DNA of 64,000 nt from Parascedosporium putredinis (GCA_949357655.1 CASHTG010000012.1:1488001-1552000), one strand, 5' to 3'. Positions 12,571 through 25,854 are shown, counted from the first letter of the stretch. Notes: a model not told the origin generated them from the letters alone. Made by a program: numbers and translations.

Positions 12571-13216
12571 ATGCGTTCTGCTGCCCTTCTCCTCGCCGCC
12601 GCTGGCATTGCTTACGCAGGTATGTCATACCCCCTTGATATTGCCGACCCCATAAGCCAGGAATCCAGAATTATTCTAATATCCAAATCGAGTAGCTCCT
12701 ACCGTCGCTCCCCGACAGGCCAACGCCTGCTTCGTCATCGGTAACGAAGTCCTCCCGCAATCCGTCGTCGACACCGTGACCGCTGTCCAAGGCGCCGTGA
12801 GCTGCAGGGCCGGATCCCAGACCTTGTCCGGCGTCCCCGACGTGACCTCGGGAGGCATCAACTTTTCCGACGTCAACTTTGCCGACTCGGACCTCTCCCC
12901 GCTCGAGTTCGCGCTGACCGAGTTCGCCTCCGCCAACCCCCTCGCCGACACTGACCTCCAGCGGTTCGAGGACACCCTCAACGTCTACCTTGCCACCGAG
13001 GCCGGCATCCGCTCGGTGGCCGGAGGTCTCACCATCAAGGTGCCCAAGTTCTTCCTCGAGTTCCAAGTCTCCCGCATCCAGACTGCTCAGGGTAACCCGC
13101 CCACGGCTGCTGGCCTCCAGGTCGACCACCTTTTGGACAAGGTCCTGAAGAACGCCGCCAGCGAGAACGCCGCGCTCCTTGATCAGGTCCGTCGCCTTGC
13201 CACTCAGCTTGCGTAA
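12571..13216 (+). CDS. Small secreted protein, unknown function
   Basis: Two exons (12571-12619, 12696-13216) give an exact 189-residue frame with no correction needed. The N-terminus MRSAALLLAAAGIAYA is a signal peptide, followed by a short APTVAPRQ segment that looks like a propeptide ending in Arg-Gln. The mature protein has two Cys (ANACF and VSCRAG), is acidic in its middle part, and ends in an amphipathic, probably helical region rich in Leu, Asn and Ala. I recognise no catalytic motif. It could be a cell-wall or apoplastic protein of the kind often listed as candidate effectors; that role is inference. Confidence 0.75.
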
Positions 13217-13968
13217 GCTTTGAGCCTGAAGTGCTGGAATAAGCCTTCAGAGGTGGATGAAGATGGCAGGTTCTTTTACGACGGTTTTTTCTTTCAGTCT
13301 TTTTCTTGTTACGAAATAGTTATTCGCATTGCATGTCGAGCATCTGAGATTTGCGGGGAAAATGGAGTCCGGTTCGTTGAATATGTCAGTGCCTTGTGCA
13401 CGTGTATAAATAAGAAGGGTCATCGAATCGATCCGAGGGGAGGGAATGTCCCCCAAAATACAAGTAATCTTTGCCAATGATGGCCATCAAGGCGTGGCGT
13501 GAGTCTCACTTTCAAATCATAACGCAGCTATCGTGACATGGTTCCGTGGAGTCTGATGCAGTATTGCAATACTGGGGCACGAGGGTGACCCATGTATCGA
13601 CGGAAGAATCGGATGTAGTTTATGTGGTCAGACCATGTACGAGTGTGAAGACCACAGATGTTGGATGGAAGATGTGAAACATCCAGCTAGCATCTAGCGG
13701 ATAAGGATCAAAATACTGAGTATGCAAACGTCGATAAATATGTGCAAGTGTATTGGTATGTACGCGGCGATGTGTGCCTACATCATGCGACCCTATGCCC
13801 TCTTTTCGGAGACAAGGGAGAAATAATTATAAACATGAGAAACGAAGCAATAACGCTCGACGTTGATTCCAGAACCCCCACTCCTACCCTCTGCCTCACT
13901 CTCAACCCAGCGAGAAAAAGAAAAGCCGTCCGCTACCCCGACGTGACGTCCAGGTGGGGACCCTGTGC
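13217..13968. other. Intergenic between convergent genes
   Basis: Separates the small secreted protein (plus strand) from the pectin lyase (minus strand). AT-rich 3' flanks on both sides; nothing else is recognised. Confidence 0.5.
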
Positions 13969-15209
13969 TCAGATGGTGCCGAATCCGGCGGTGTTGATGA
14001 CGTTCTTGGCGGTGTTGTAGTCGGTGGCGCTAGCAATGTTCTTGCCGGCAAAGTAGGAGAGGAACGAGGTGTCGGTGCCGGTGAAGGAGCCGGAGCTGCC
14101 GAAGCCGTTGACCTGGCAGGCGCGGCCGAGATACTGGGTGCAAGCGGAACCGGCGGAGGCGCTGGCGGGGTGAAGAGCTTGCCGGCACCGCCGGACTGGA
14201 GGAGTCTTGATGTTTTGGAAGATGTTGCCCTCGGCGAGAACCTTGGCGCCGGAGTCGAGCTCGAAGTTGTGGCCGGTGCTGTCGTACCAGTAGTTGTTGA
14301 CGGCGTGGAGGAGGGTGTTGCCGGCGACCTTGGGGAGCGGCCGGACATGTGGAAGATGTAGTTGTTCTTGAAGGTGATCATCTAACAAGGCAGGGGCGGT
14401 TAGTATGGGGGTTGACGTCTAGGGTTGCGCATGGCTTCGAGTTATGCTCGGGTGAGGGTGTAACAAGAAGATGAAGATCAAGGGACTAAACTTACATCGT
14501 TGGAACCGGTAAAGTAGAGGCCCCAGTAGTGGTAGCCGTCGCAGGTGGCGGACCACGAGGTCTGGCCGTCAAACTTGCTGTTGGAGACGGTGACACGGTT
14601 GCTCGCGTTGTTGCCGAGAACGAGGTGCTGGCGGCCGATGAGAGAGGTGGTGACGTGGTCGATCCAGATGAGATCGGTGTTGTCGAGGGTGATGGCATCG
14701 CCGCCCCAGACGTACTTGGGGTTGAGGGTGGTGATGTGCACGTTTTGGATGATGATGTTGCTCACGCCGCTGACCATGCGCAGGCCCTTGCCCTTGATGA
14801 TGCCCTTGTTGCCGACGCCGATCAGGGACTTGTTGGACTTGACGGTGATGCCGAGGATGCCGGCCTTGTCGTAGGTGACGCTGACCTTGGGCGCGTTGGG
14901 CTGGTAGTTGTCGCACCACGCGTTCTTGTTGAGGAGGTCTGGCAGCCCGAGCCGGTGCCCCAGGGCGCGCAGCCGTCTCGGTGGCGGTGCCCTCGGTGCC
15001 GGTGAAGTCAAAAGTGCGGTCGAGCATGATGACGCGGGCCGAGGAGTCCCGAGGTAGGAGACGAGCTCGGCCGTGGTCTTGGGGTAGACGGGCGTGGCGC
15101 TGCCGCCGCCGGTGACGCCCTTGGCGAAGCCTTCGGCCGCGCCGGTGACGGCGGCGACGGTCTGGGCGAGGGCGGCGAGGGCCGATGTGAAGAGGATGGA
15201 GGACCTCAT
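13969..15209 (-). CDS. Pectin lyase (polysaccharide lyase family 1), secreted
   Basis: Cleaves highly esterified pectin by beta-elimination in the plant cell wall. Exon 1 is 14496-15209 and exon 2 13969-14381; the intron has a GTAAGT donor and a TTAG acceptor. A signal peptide of about 20 residues precedes GAAEGFAKGVTGGG, the usual fungal pectin lyase mature N-terminus. Also seen are SNKSLIG, KGLRMVSGVSNIIIQN, YVWGGDAITL, the parallel beta-helix block WIDHVT, and CDGYHYWGLY. The frame breaks at or near 15048-15050, 14973-14974, 14937, 14332-14335, about 14199 and 14167-14170, mostly C/G runs. Restoring seven bases yields 377 residues, typical for the family. With six breaks a pseudogene is possible, but all are losses like those in essential genes nearby. 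Confidence 0.88.
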
Positions 15210-15398
15210 GGTTGTGAGGTGGGGGTTTGGGCTGAAGAGAGAGTTGAAAATGGAAAGAAGGGTATAAAAGAATGGATGTTGAGCACCAACGCTGGGGGCG
15301 GGAGGTAGGAGAGAATGGATGGAGGGCCCGGTAGTTCGTACGGCAGCACGGACGAGAACCAAGAGGAACGATCGGATGGTTCGAGAGAATCTTGGATT

Positions 15399-15406
15399 TT
15401 TATATA
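15399..15406 (-). promoter_or_regulatory. TATA box of pectin lyase gene
   Basis: On the minus strand the sequence reads TATATAAA followed by more A residues, about 190 bp upstream of the start codon at 15209. It fits a strongly inducible extracellular enzyme gene. Confidence 0.5.
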
Positions 15407-16309
15407 CGCTTGGCCCATCTCCAGCTCCAGCTCGGCATCTTACAATAACACACGTCCCAAAGACGTACACTAGCAGGGTAGGTAGGGAATGGGGCAAGGG
15501 TGACCGGCCCCTCCGTCCTTTGACGTTAGCTTCCTCGGCCCAGCCCTGTCATCTCGTTCAGACGAAAGAGAGGGCCCTCATCCTCCTCCTCCTTGGAATC
15601 TTAGCTTATTTCCATGCTGCTCGACCCCGCCCGGATTTCTTCGTCCGGCTAGTCCAGCTCTGGAGTGGCCCGCGAGTTTTCCAAACGTGGTATTGGGATG
15701 CAGCAAGAGGGGCGGGGGAAAAAGGGAGGGCCACGCTGAAGAAAGAAAAGAAGGAATAAAAAAGGTAGTAACAAGAGAACGCCTGCAGCTGTGAATGGTG
15801 ATGACTTGGTGCGGGTGCTGCTCTTCCGTCCGTTCTCTCCCGGTGCGACGTCGTGACGGGGGTCCAATCCAGCTCGAATGTCCGGGGTGCAGCGCAAGGG
15901 AGGTCGGCGAGCGCTTCGCCTGATTCGTGGATCTGGGCTTGGCTCCTCCGATTTCTTTTTGGCGTGTTTCACCCCCTTCAATCGACCTCGATCCCATTTT
16001 CGTTCTCCGCTGCATCAACAGGTAATATCCTCCGCCCATGAACGCACGGAAAGATCCACAGGGCCATGCTCGCCTTGCTGGGTGGACCATGGAGGGTACA
16101 GAATGATGCGGACTGGGCCTCCACTTTCAGCCGACGAGGACAGAAGAGTCAAGATCACCGAGATGCCATGTGCGAGCGATGGGGAGGGGACTTGGCAGGC
16201 TAGATCAAATCGATCAAAGGGCCTTGTGGGGACTATGGACCGTGACCAGGCCTCGCGGAGATTGTATGTTTCGGGAGAAAGACGCGCGTCTAAGAACACA
16301 CCCAGTCGA

Positions 16310-16345
16310 CCTTTTTTTCTTTTTCTTTTTCTTCTTTTTCTTGTC
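16310..16345. repeat. Polypyrimidine (CTTTTT-rich) tract
   Basis: An interrupted run of T with single C residues. It is a low-complexity tract without other features. Confidence 0.7.
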
Positions 16346-18000
16346 TGCTATGTTCGGAGCTATTTCCTTTATTTCTTAGCGCCACATCTATGTTTTCCCT
16401 TCAACCTTCAACTTGGCTCTCACGATTTGTACATGTAGAGTGGGTAAACAGCCCCGGCTTCACCTTTGTACGTACATTTCCTCTTCCTCTACGGATGTGG
16501 TTGTGTTGCCGGCTTCGAAACCCCATCAATCAACTTTATATTCTGCAACTTCAATATTATCAACGTAGTTAGCCAAGGCGGCCGGGAACGTACTTTTCTC
16601 GGGTCGACCAGTGCAACAAAAAGAGAGACAGAGCCGTTGATTAATCAATGCGCCCGAGTATCCATCGATCTTGATCCTTCGAGAATTAATCCGCCAAGCA
16701 ATTCTTTCCGAGGTTTGATGTTACTCGGATCACTCTCGCGCCCTTGCTTTAGTCCCCACCGATTTCGAATGCCGATTCCAAGACGCGCTATTTGAGCGCT
16801 TCGGTTTCGAGTGAGGGGATTCATTTCAACATGCACAGCGCAGAGATGGAAGCATAAGGGACGAGTGAATTAATTGCTTCAGTTCAAGTCCACCTGGTCC
16901 CCTTCATTCTTTACAATTGTTCCACCTTTTGGCCCTCTTCATCCGAAATCGATTGTCTGACTGAGGATCTTCAGCACATCCATCCCTCTAGTTCCATCGT
17001 TGGTGGATACAGATGCATGGGTATCTTGTCTTGAAGTTCAAGCTGACTTGGCTTTCGTAGCTCCGGCAGCTCATAGCCGGGGAACTTGCCAAGTGGAATC
17101 TAAGACTAACATGGAATCTCTTTGCCTTCTTGCACATGGCCTCCATGTCACTTACTCTACCATCTCCCGTGGCACCGTCGCCTTTAGTATTCGGGAAGTA
17201 GGTCCTAGTTCAAGTTATCTGGTCCGAAGTGGCTGTTTCCGGGGCTCTGGCTCTCATTTCTAGTAGCTAATAATCCCCATGCATCATTTTCTATACTATG
17301 TGGTCATGAACTCCAGTCTCCACCTCGCCAAGCCTTGGCTGATAGAGGGTTTATAGTCCTTAGAAGTGAGGGCCTGCTACCAGCAGTATTTCGCCGCTTT
17401 CCTTCTTAGTCTGCCCTCTTTGACAGTGTATCTATCGCGCCATGGGGTTCGGGTGAGCCTGGCCGTTTAGCACACTGGCCCTGGCAACTGCCTCGTCAAG
17501 GAGGTACCGAGCCACATGGAACTTCCCAAGCGGCCGGGTATGTGCAGTGGACAGACTGTGGATCAGGTCAGAGTCAAGGGAAAGTCTAAGCACGATCTGT
17601 CGGTTCGCCCAGCCGTCGACTCCAGTGCTGTCAAGACGTAACCGGCATCAAAGGTTTCACCGACTGCCTGCAAGCCTCCGCAGGGGCAGAAGATGATGAT
17701 GATAAAGACTAAGTCGGTTATAACAACTGGTACCTCTGAGACCTGCAGCGTTCTGCAGATAGAGGGAAATAAAGAAGTCATGTTTCTCTATCGAGTCAAG
17801 GTAAGGGAGATAACTCAAGTATTTGAACTTCAGCTGTTACGTTAGTAGGCCCAACATATTGTTATATCGAATGCGGGAAACTGGAATATTCTCACGTGTC
17901 ATCTTGATACATCATGGATGCCACATGCTCCCGAGTCACTCTGTGACAGCCCATGACATGCGCGAAAGAATAAGCGACAAGCTAACCCCACAATGCAACT

Positions 18001-18023
18001 CGACATATCTCGACATATCTCGA
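18001..18023. repeat. Short 10-bp direct repeat
   Basis: The unit CGACATATCT occurs twice in tandem, followed by a partial third copy. It is too small to assign a role. Confidence 0.6.
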
Positions 18024-20143
18024 CCGAAGGAAACAATTCCTCTGCTCTTGCTGGCTAGTCCGATGGAAAAGAACGGGACAAACCACACCGACAGCGGCCA
18101 CGTCGAACTCCGGACTGGATATAGATTGTGGATCATTGGTAGTAGCCTCTCGGCTAGGATTTCACTGTGAAAAACAGCGCCGTTCTTGATCTTGCCATTG
18201 GGAATCGATATATGGACGACAGTCACCAGCTGGGGCTCGTCGCCCATCTCGGCCGGATCACTTATGGCAACGGGTTATAGGAGCCCATAATCCTCCCTCT
18301 AACCCCCGGCCCCCAAAGCAGGATGATGGTCTTCCCACTTGTCGTGATTAGGTATGATCACGGCCCGTAATACTGAGGAGACTAGAGTTGGCCAGAGCTC
18401 TCTTCCGCACGGAACTTTCATGGATGCAGCTCGCCATCCCGGCTCCCTTACGCTTGCTCTTCTTTTCTCTTTCTATGCAGTATACACTAATAGTTGAAAT
18501 TTTTATTCGGCGAAAACATAGCAAAGCGAAGGAGCAATTCGACAAAAGAAGCTCCCGTGGACGAATAGGTTGATGTACGCTAAATTTTAGCGTTGACTGA
18601 CTCGTTGAATAGCAGGGAATTCACATTTGGCGAGGCGAGACGGAGGGCCAGGAACCCCTAGTCACTACAAGGTTTGTCCTCAGATCTACGCCAGCCACAT
18701 CATACAGGGATGAGTATGAATTCGGCTGTACTGCTCTCAACGCACTTCCGCACAAGGCAATGATAAAGGGGAGCGCGCATGTCGGGGAAAATAGTGCCGA
18801 ATAAAAGCGTCGCCTCGAAGCCATCTTTCCAAGACCCACGATTTGTTCAGACGGAAGTGGAACCTTTCTAGGCTCGAGCCGTGTTCGAGGTCACCCTTGA
18901 TCTGTGCACCAACTCACCCAAAGCATGGGATTAGACTGGTTCTTCTGTGAAATGCGACCGAAATTCACATTATATCCTACTAGGGTAGGACTGGAAGCTC
19001 CGGTTCGTGCATGTCCTGGGTCGGGCCGCTCATAGTGGATAGCTCACGAATCAAGGCAAGAGATAATAGATCCTAATAGGTTGTCGCCTGACACTGCTTT
19101 TCTCTACTGACGAAAGGTACATTGATCTACTCTTGCTATATGGACCCCTGAATTACGTTTGAAAAGTTCCCTACGTACAAAAGACACCTCTCACGCACGT
19201 GCGGCTTATGCAGAGTCTGCTCGGGATGACGATTTGGAGGGCATTGCCAGCTGAGCTGGGGCATCTCAACTGAAAATTGTGTGACCGGGTGTTTCTACTG
19301 TGCACTAGCCAGAGTCTTGTACTATTTTTCTGGCCTGCGGTGGCATGGGACCGACACAAAGGTAGAATTCACGAGGTTGGGTCTGTCGCGGTGCGAGCTG
19401 GTTGATCTGGAACCTACCTCGGTACACTATGTTTATTTGAGTCCTCAACCATACGCGGCTGGTCACCAACGGCCGCTTACACGCTACCGCCCATGGCCGA
19501 GTCAAGGCCGTGCCCAATTTTCCTTTTCAATATTGTCCCTGGTGCGTTGTTCCGCTGTGGCTTGCACTCGGGAGCCAAAAGCAAATTAAGAATCGGGCGG
19601 GCCCACCCCGAACAGTACACCGCTCTTCCTTTGGAAACTGTTCAGGTTTACCCGAGTTGTGGAGTCCCGCCAGCCTGGTTTTGGGCTTGCCACCATCGCG
19701 ACAACCGAGTCAACTCAACCCCGTGGGGCTCGGGTCAGAGCTGGATCCGAGCGATGAAGTCATATGTCTCGACACGATTCGAGACAGGGTTGCCCACGCC
19801 CGCGGCACGCCAGTATGGACCCTTTCTTTCGTTCCCTATGTATTACTATATATTCTATTCCTTGCTTAAGTTCGATGGCCGCCCTAGGTGGTTGCCTGTG
19901 GTTATCGTCAAGCCCTGGGATCGTGGATCATCCTCAAACTTGAACCCAAACTCGATAACGATCGCCGAGAGTTGAGTTTCCTTTTCAAACGTCCGAGTCC
20001 CTTGAACTCCGGCTATACCGAGTGCCGCGGAAAATGCAGAAAAGTCTTGCCTAGAGGTCCACTCTCCTCTTGAGCTCTCCGGTGGTCGTTCTCCTACCTC
20101 TTGTTCTTCGTATCCGAATCCACCCTCACCAGACTCAACCGCC

Positions 20144-21570
20144 ATGTACTATCTGGAGAAGGGCAGCAAGGAGGAACCCGCCGAGCCGGCCGGTGTTTTA
20201 CAATCCGAAGCTATAAGCCCAGCCACTACCGTGGTGGATCTCCCCTACCAAGCAGACAATGTGTATCCAGAAGGCGGCCTCAGGGCGTGGTCCGTCGTCT
20301 TTGGCTCCTTCTGTGCCATGGGCGCCTTCTTTGGCATCTCCAACTCTGCTGGCGTGTTCGAGGCATACTACATGAGCCATCAGCTCGCCGCGCATAGCCG
20401 CTCGCAAGTTGGCTGGATTTTTAGCATCTATCTGTTCTTAGTCTTCTTCGTCGGGCTCCAGGTCGGCCCCGTGTTTGATCGCTACGGACCCAAGCTGCTG
20501 GTTGCTGCCGGCAGTGTCTTGATGTTTGCGAGCATGCAGCTTCTCAGCGTTTCCACCAGTAAGCGAAGTCCCCAGTCCGCGTCCCCACTATGCATGCAAA
20601 GAGTAATCTCGTACTAAGACACATGTCTCAGAATACTATCAAATCCTACTAACGTATTCCGTCATGGGCGGCCTTGGGGGCGCTTTCCTGAACGCGCCTG
20701 CCTTTGGTGCCATTGCTCACTGGTTCAACAAGCGCCGAGGCTTGGCAACCGGTATCGCCACGACCGCCGGCGGCATCGGTGGCGTCATTTTCCCCATCAT
20801 CATGAGCCGCCTTCTCGACGAGGAAAAGGTGTGGGCTTCCCGTGGGCCTGCCGCATCTTGGGCTTCATCCTTCTCGGGCTCTGCATCCCCGCCAACTTCT
20901 TTATCCGGAGCCGCCTCCCTCCGAGAATCGACGAGAATGGGAAGCCCATCATCGCCTCGACCTGGCCTGACGTCACCATTTTCCGGAATAAAGGGTACGC
21001 GTGGACCACGGTGGGCGTGTTCTTTATGGAATGGGGCCTCTTCGTGCCGCTCACGTACATTGTGTCCTATTCCAAAGCGCAGGGCAATTCCGATTCCTTC
21101 AGCTCCGCCCTGCTCTCCATACTAAATGCCGGCTCCGTGTTTGGCCGTCTCATCCCCGGATTCCTGGCGGACAAGTTTGGCCGCTTCAACGTCCTCGTCA
21201 CCACCGCCGTCCTCTGTGCCATTGTCCCTTTTGCGTTTTGGGTTCCCGCCCACCTCTCCAACGCCGTGTTGGTGGTTTTTGCCGCCTCTTTCGGCTTCGC
21301 GAGCGGTAGTAATCTTGGCTTATACCCCGTTTGTGTGGGCCAATTTTGCCCTTCGCAGCAGTATGGAGTGTACTATTCTTTGACGACCGTTGTCGCCAGC
21401 TTCGGTAGCCTTTCCATTCTGCCGATTGGGGGGCGTTGGTGGGACTTGGGGGCGAGAGAGGGTGGAACGCGCTCATCCTCCTTTGCGGTGGTGCTTATAC
21501 GGCTTGTTTGATATGCTATGTTGTTGGGCGGACGTATGCGGTGGGATGGAAGATCCGCCAGAAATTCTAA
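20144..21570 (+). CDS. MFS transporter, monocarboxylate permease-like
   Basis: A 12-helix plasma-membrane permease of the fungal monocarboxylate transporter-like MFS group. An acidic cytosolic N-terminus ends in YPEGGLRAW, the usual lead-in to helix 1. This is followed by GISNSAGVFEAYY, the loop motif DRYGPK, GGLGGAFLNAP, HWFNKRRGLATGI (a second family signature), and ADKFGRFN. One intron lies at 20559-20631. The frame breaks near 20829-20832 and in the G-run 21428-21433. Adding one base at each gives 451 residues ending in KIRQKF at 21570; without the second correction the C-terminus looks wrongly truncated. The substrate cannot be read from the sequence. Confidence 0.9.
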
Positions 21571-22326
21571 GCTTTTGGTCTATTTACCTTTCAAACGTTG
21601 ACCTTAGGAGTGTGACGTCCCAATGGATATCGGCCAGGCTTCCTACTATGAACTCAGCTTCTCCATTGTACTTATTTCTCGAGCATCAAAAGATTGGCGA
21701 ACGACAAAAACAGAGAGCACTTGTATGGGGCATCTGGGAATATCTATCACCTATATCTACGTTCCTGGAAATGGAAGTTCACGGAACCCAGGCGAGAACG
21801 GCTAGAAAGACCCGATACTCAGCATAGGACCGTGATCACGAACATAGACAAGACCTTCTAGTCGCGCGAGAATACCAGTTTCGGATATTGCTACCTAAGA
21901 ATGAGATCCATGTACTGATGTATCGGTAAAGAAGGGCAGGCTCCCACACGTGATTTAAGATGCCTGACGATGAGGATGGCTTGCTGTTGGGCCGCGATGC
22001 GCCTCGCCTCAAGTTGGTGTAGCACAGGGTCTCGGTGGCTTAGCCCCGCTTTCTCATCGCCTCAATATCTGTGGGCGTATCCTTCCATCCATTGTGACCT
22101 GCAATTACACTGGAATCTCTCACTGCCTCTTGCCAGCACCATTGAAGATAGCACATCCATCACCTTGCTCTGTACTTAACCATATGCGTGGATCTCCCTC
22201 AAGATTAGCAGTCCCAATTTTCCCATATCTCGAACCGAGCCCGAAGCGAAACTTTTACGTTCTTGCTGAACATATACTCTGATACCTCGAAGAACCATCG
22301 AGCATCGGCAGCGTCGTGTATCAAGG
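21571..22326. other. Intergenic
   Basis: Between the transporter and the NACHT gene. No gene or repeat is recognised; the last 100 bp are probably the NACHT gene leader. Confidence 0.45.
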
Positions 22327-25300
22327 ATGTCAGGACTCGAGACCCTCGGGCTAGTAGCCAACATATTCCAGGTCATCAACTTCTCGGCCGAGACTATCCG
22401 TATCTGCAAGGCCTTTTATGACGGGGCCTCGCCGGAGCAGGGCTTAGGCGATTATGCAACGACACTCCAGAACCTGTCCTTGCAGATTGAGTTGTACTGC
22501 CAGCAGAGGAAGTCAAATGGTGCTACCGAGAGGGAGCTTGATAACATGGCCAGAAAGTGTTCCGTGGTAGCGCGGGCTCTACAAGAGGAAGTCCAGTATA
22601 TCACGATGCCCGGTACGAAACGGACGGGTGTCGTTGCCATCCGCGCAACTGTTCGGACACTCTGGCGGAGGGGAGACTACACCGACTAAAGGGCGATCTA
22701 AAAACGTACCAAGAGACTATGGAGTCCCACCTTCTCTTTCGCGTATGGTGAGTAAATGCATGGGAGCTGGAAGTCGTTGACGCCCTCGGACATGTTCATC
22801 TTTTCTAACGCCAATTAGTACACAGAATGACGCGCTCCAAGCACAACAGCAGACAGAATTCGAAGCCATGGACAAATCGGTTCAATATTTTATCAAGCAG
22901 TACGGGGAAGGGCACCGCACCCTGTACGATCTCGTAGAGTCCAAATTTCAGTCAACAGAAAACTGCATTACAGAGTCTGCAAGGGATGTGGAGAAGCACA
23001 TCACGAAGGAAGTCTCTGCCGCACAGACGGCTCTTGAAAAGCTCACCATGGAGCGTTTCGACCAGATGAATCAGAATCTAGTGGAGAGTTCCAAGATGCC
23101 TCAAGTGGACGATGACCGACGGAAACGATTCCTTCGAAGTCTCAAATTCTCCAGCCTCAACGAGCGATTTAATTCCATCACCGACTCCCACCAAAGCACA
23201 TTTGGCTGGATTTTTGGTGACACTGAAATGGCCACAGGATCTATGGACCGAGATAGACTTTTGCAACGGAGTGGGACGAGAAACGATAACTCGGACCTGG
23301 ACAGGCCTTGGGACGACATTCAAGAGTGGCTGCAGTCAGAGAGCAACACGTACTGGATCAGCGGGAAGCCGGGCTCTGGAAAGAGCACCTTGATGAAGTT
23401 CCTTCTTTCCACATCACGGACGAGAGAGGCCCTGGCCTTGTGGAGGGAAAGCCCACGCATACTTTCTCATTTCTTCTGGAGGCCAGGGACTGCCATGCAA
23501 CGTAGCGTCAAGGGTTTGCTATGTACTCTGCTCCACCAAGCCATTTCCCAGGAACCCAGTGTGCTTGCTAGGTTCCTCACCCCCACGGACACTGTCGAGG
23601 CTAAAGACTTCGACTCGGACTGGTCGGTTTCAGAGCTGAAATTGGTCCTTCGAAACACTTTGTTAGACTACCCATCCGCTGTGTGCATATTTTTAGATGG
23701 GCTTGATGAGATCGACCAACAGGACCTTCCGATGCTGTTGAAGTTTATAGATGACCTTAAGAAACTCCCTCTCGTCAAAGTCTGCTCGGCTAGTAGACCC
23801 GAGATTATGTTCTACGACCATTTCAGAGGCGCCCAGCAGATGCGTCTCCAGGACCTCACATGGAATGATATGCGGATCTATGCTGATTCTGTGCTGAATC
23901 GGCAAGGTGAAAGTGATCCTCATCTGCCTCTTGGCGAACCGGTAGCCAGAAATTTCCCCATGGAGACCATTGATAGCCTTGCATGGAAGGCCCAAGGTGT
24001 ATTTTTGTGGCTGCATCTTGTGACGGGCAGCCTTATACGCGGGTGGGCCTCTGGCGATACCAAGGAAGAAATTCAAAACCGAATAAGCGCCCTACCAGAA
24101 AAGTTGACTGAGTTGTATCTGGATATGTGGGGAGGCCAGGGGACGACAACGTCATATATCGTGAGACGGCAGCTGAGGTTTTCAACTTAATCCTTGCCGC
24201 GAGGAATTTGAAATCAATTTCGAACTCAACGTAGTCCAGTACATGGCAATCACCGTGGAGTCATTTTACGGGGATGTTCTCGGTCCCACTGAGAACCGGC
24301 CTAGCGTAGGCGACATTGCTAGTTTGTGTCAGAAAGTTGTAGCCTCTCTACGAAAAAAATGTTTCGGACTCGTAGAAGTCTGGACCAAGGAGCCCCGAGA
24401 TGAAGGCACAGATTCTGTAGACTACCATTTGGATTCGCGAGTAGCTTTCGTCCACCGGACCGCTTACGACTTTCTCACCGGTTCCAAAGAGGGCGAAAAG
24501 ATACTATCCTACGACCTAACGTCGCCAAAGGCACGTTATCTTCGACTAGCCAAAGGAGCCCTAGCCAGCTATATTTGCAAACCTAAAAGTGCCCCCCAAC
24601 GGATGGACTGGCAGTTCTATGGGCAAGAGATCTTCTTGAAGGCCCTTGCCCACGCTTTATCACAAGGTCTTGAGGAGGATATTACCCAGGTTTTATCTGA
24701 TTCTCACGATCTGTGGTGCGCAGGCCGTTTCCTAGGTGAGGTCCCTGTCCTCACTCACGCGATGGTCGAAAGGCTTGGCCAGATTGCTCTTGCCGTCATT
24801 AGGCGGGACCCTTCCCCAAGTACTTAGCCACACGAGTACTAAAGACGCTATTTAATGATGTCACTGATATCGGGGTGGTCGGGTCAGACTATCAGGGCCT
24901 GATCCGGGATGGTTATATTGTCCAGTCCCTCATCTCAATCGGTGCCAGCCCCATATCCCTTGACCGAGGATTAGACGGCGGGTTGGTGCCTCGAAGTGAT
25001 GATCGTCAGACAACAATTACAACTTTTGCATTGGCTGTCATATTCATCCTGCAGCAGAGGGGAATCCAATCCCGAGATCATTTCGAGTCTTATGTCAAGT
25101 GCGTCGAACACTTCAGAGAATACCGGGCTGATGGAGAAGAAAGGGTCTTTTTCGGGATCCATGTCGATGACCCAGAGGTCAAACTGTACCACACATCCTT
25201 TTTTCCAGCTCTCGGGGAGTGACCTTTAGGTTTGAGGTACCGCTAGCCTATCTAATCGAACTCGTGGTTGCGCATTTGGCCACGGAAGGTTTGGACGCGG

Positions 25301-25854
25301 AGCCTTTTATGGGACCGAGAAGGCCAATACCGTGTGATATTCCAGGTCGCTTGCGCATCCAAAGGTTCTTAGTGAAAGGATATAGGGAGGGTTTTCAGAG
25401 TCGCTCAGAATTTATCCGAGCTCCATCGGAAAGCGCCATGGAGACGTTATCATGCATCAATTCTTTAGCGATATTTTGGCTTGAAGCCGACATCTCCCGC
25501 CGGCCGGAGATCGAAAAAGAGCTGCGAACGATGACAGACGATCTTCTAAAACAGTTCCCGACTACGGAAAGCAGATACACATCGATATTCAGTATGGCCA
25601 GGAGGATGTATCTCCCTGAGGAGTGCGAGGAAGGGACAATGGAGGCTCTTTCTCTAGAGCAGCCGCATCATTTTGACTTTACTGTTTGTTCGGATGAGAA
25701 TGAAGGGGACCAGTCTCAATACAGGTCAAGCTTGCCAGCGTTGGAAGAGGAAATGGGGCCAACACCAACACCAGAAGGAGTAGGAACGACCATACCGACA
25801 CGCATCAACGACGGACTTCAACTTGACACCGTTCTCAAAATGGGCTACGATTAA
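22327..25854 (+). CDS. NACHT-domain STAND (NLR-like) protein with DUF7791-type region
   Basis: Predicted signal-transducing NTPase of the fungal NLR-like class, implicated in other fungi in non-self recognition and regulated cell death. Exons are 22327-22747 and 22819-25854. The helical N-terminal STAND domain (about residues 1-120) begins MSGLETLGLVANIFQVI. A probably coiled linker (150-260) precedes the NACHT domain with Walker A GKPGSGKST near residue 322 and Walker B VCIFLDGLDEI near 430. The following LYLDMW block and downstream region resemble DUF7791. No repeat array follows; the C-terminal third is unrecognised. The frame breaks at 22670-22673, 24130-24136, 24207-24209, 24814-24817 and 25214-25217; five added bases give 1,153 residues. 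The neighbouring blocks remain conserved across each break, so I treat it as one intact gene. Confidence 0.82.

Larger units (their letters stand above)
15210..20143. other. Long spacer (about 4.9 kb) without recognised gene
   Basis: The first 250 bp are the pectin lyase promoter. Beyond that no open frame shows family resemblance on either strand. Minor features are a T-rich pyrimidine tract at 16310-16345 and a short direct repeat at 18001-18023. It could hold a non-coding RNA, a decayed element or regulatory DNA, but nothing in the sequence decides between them. Confidence 0.4.
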
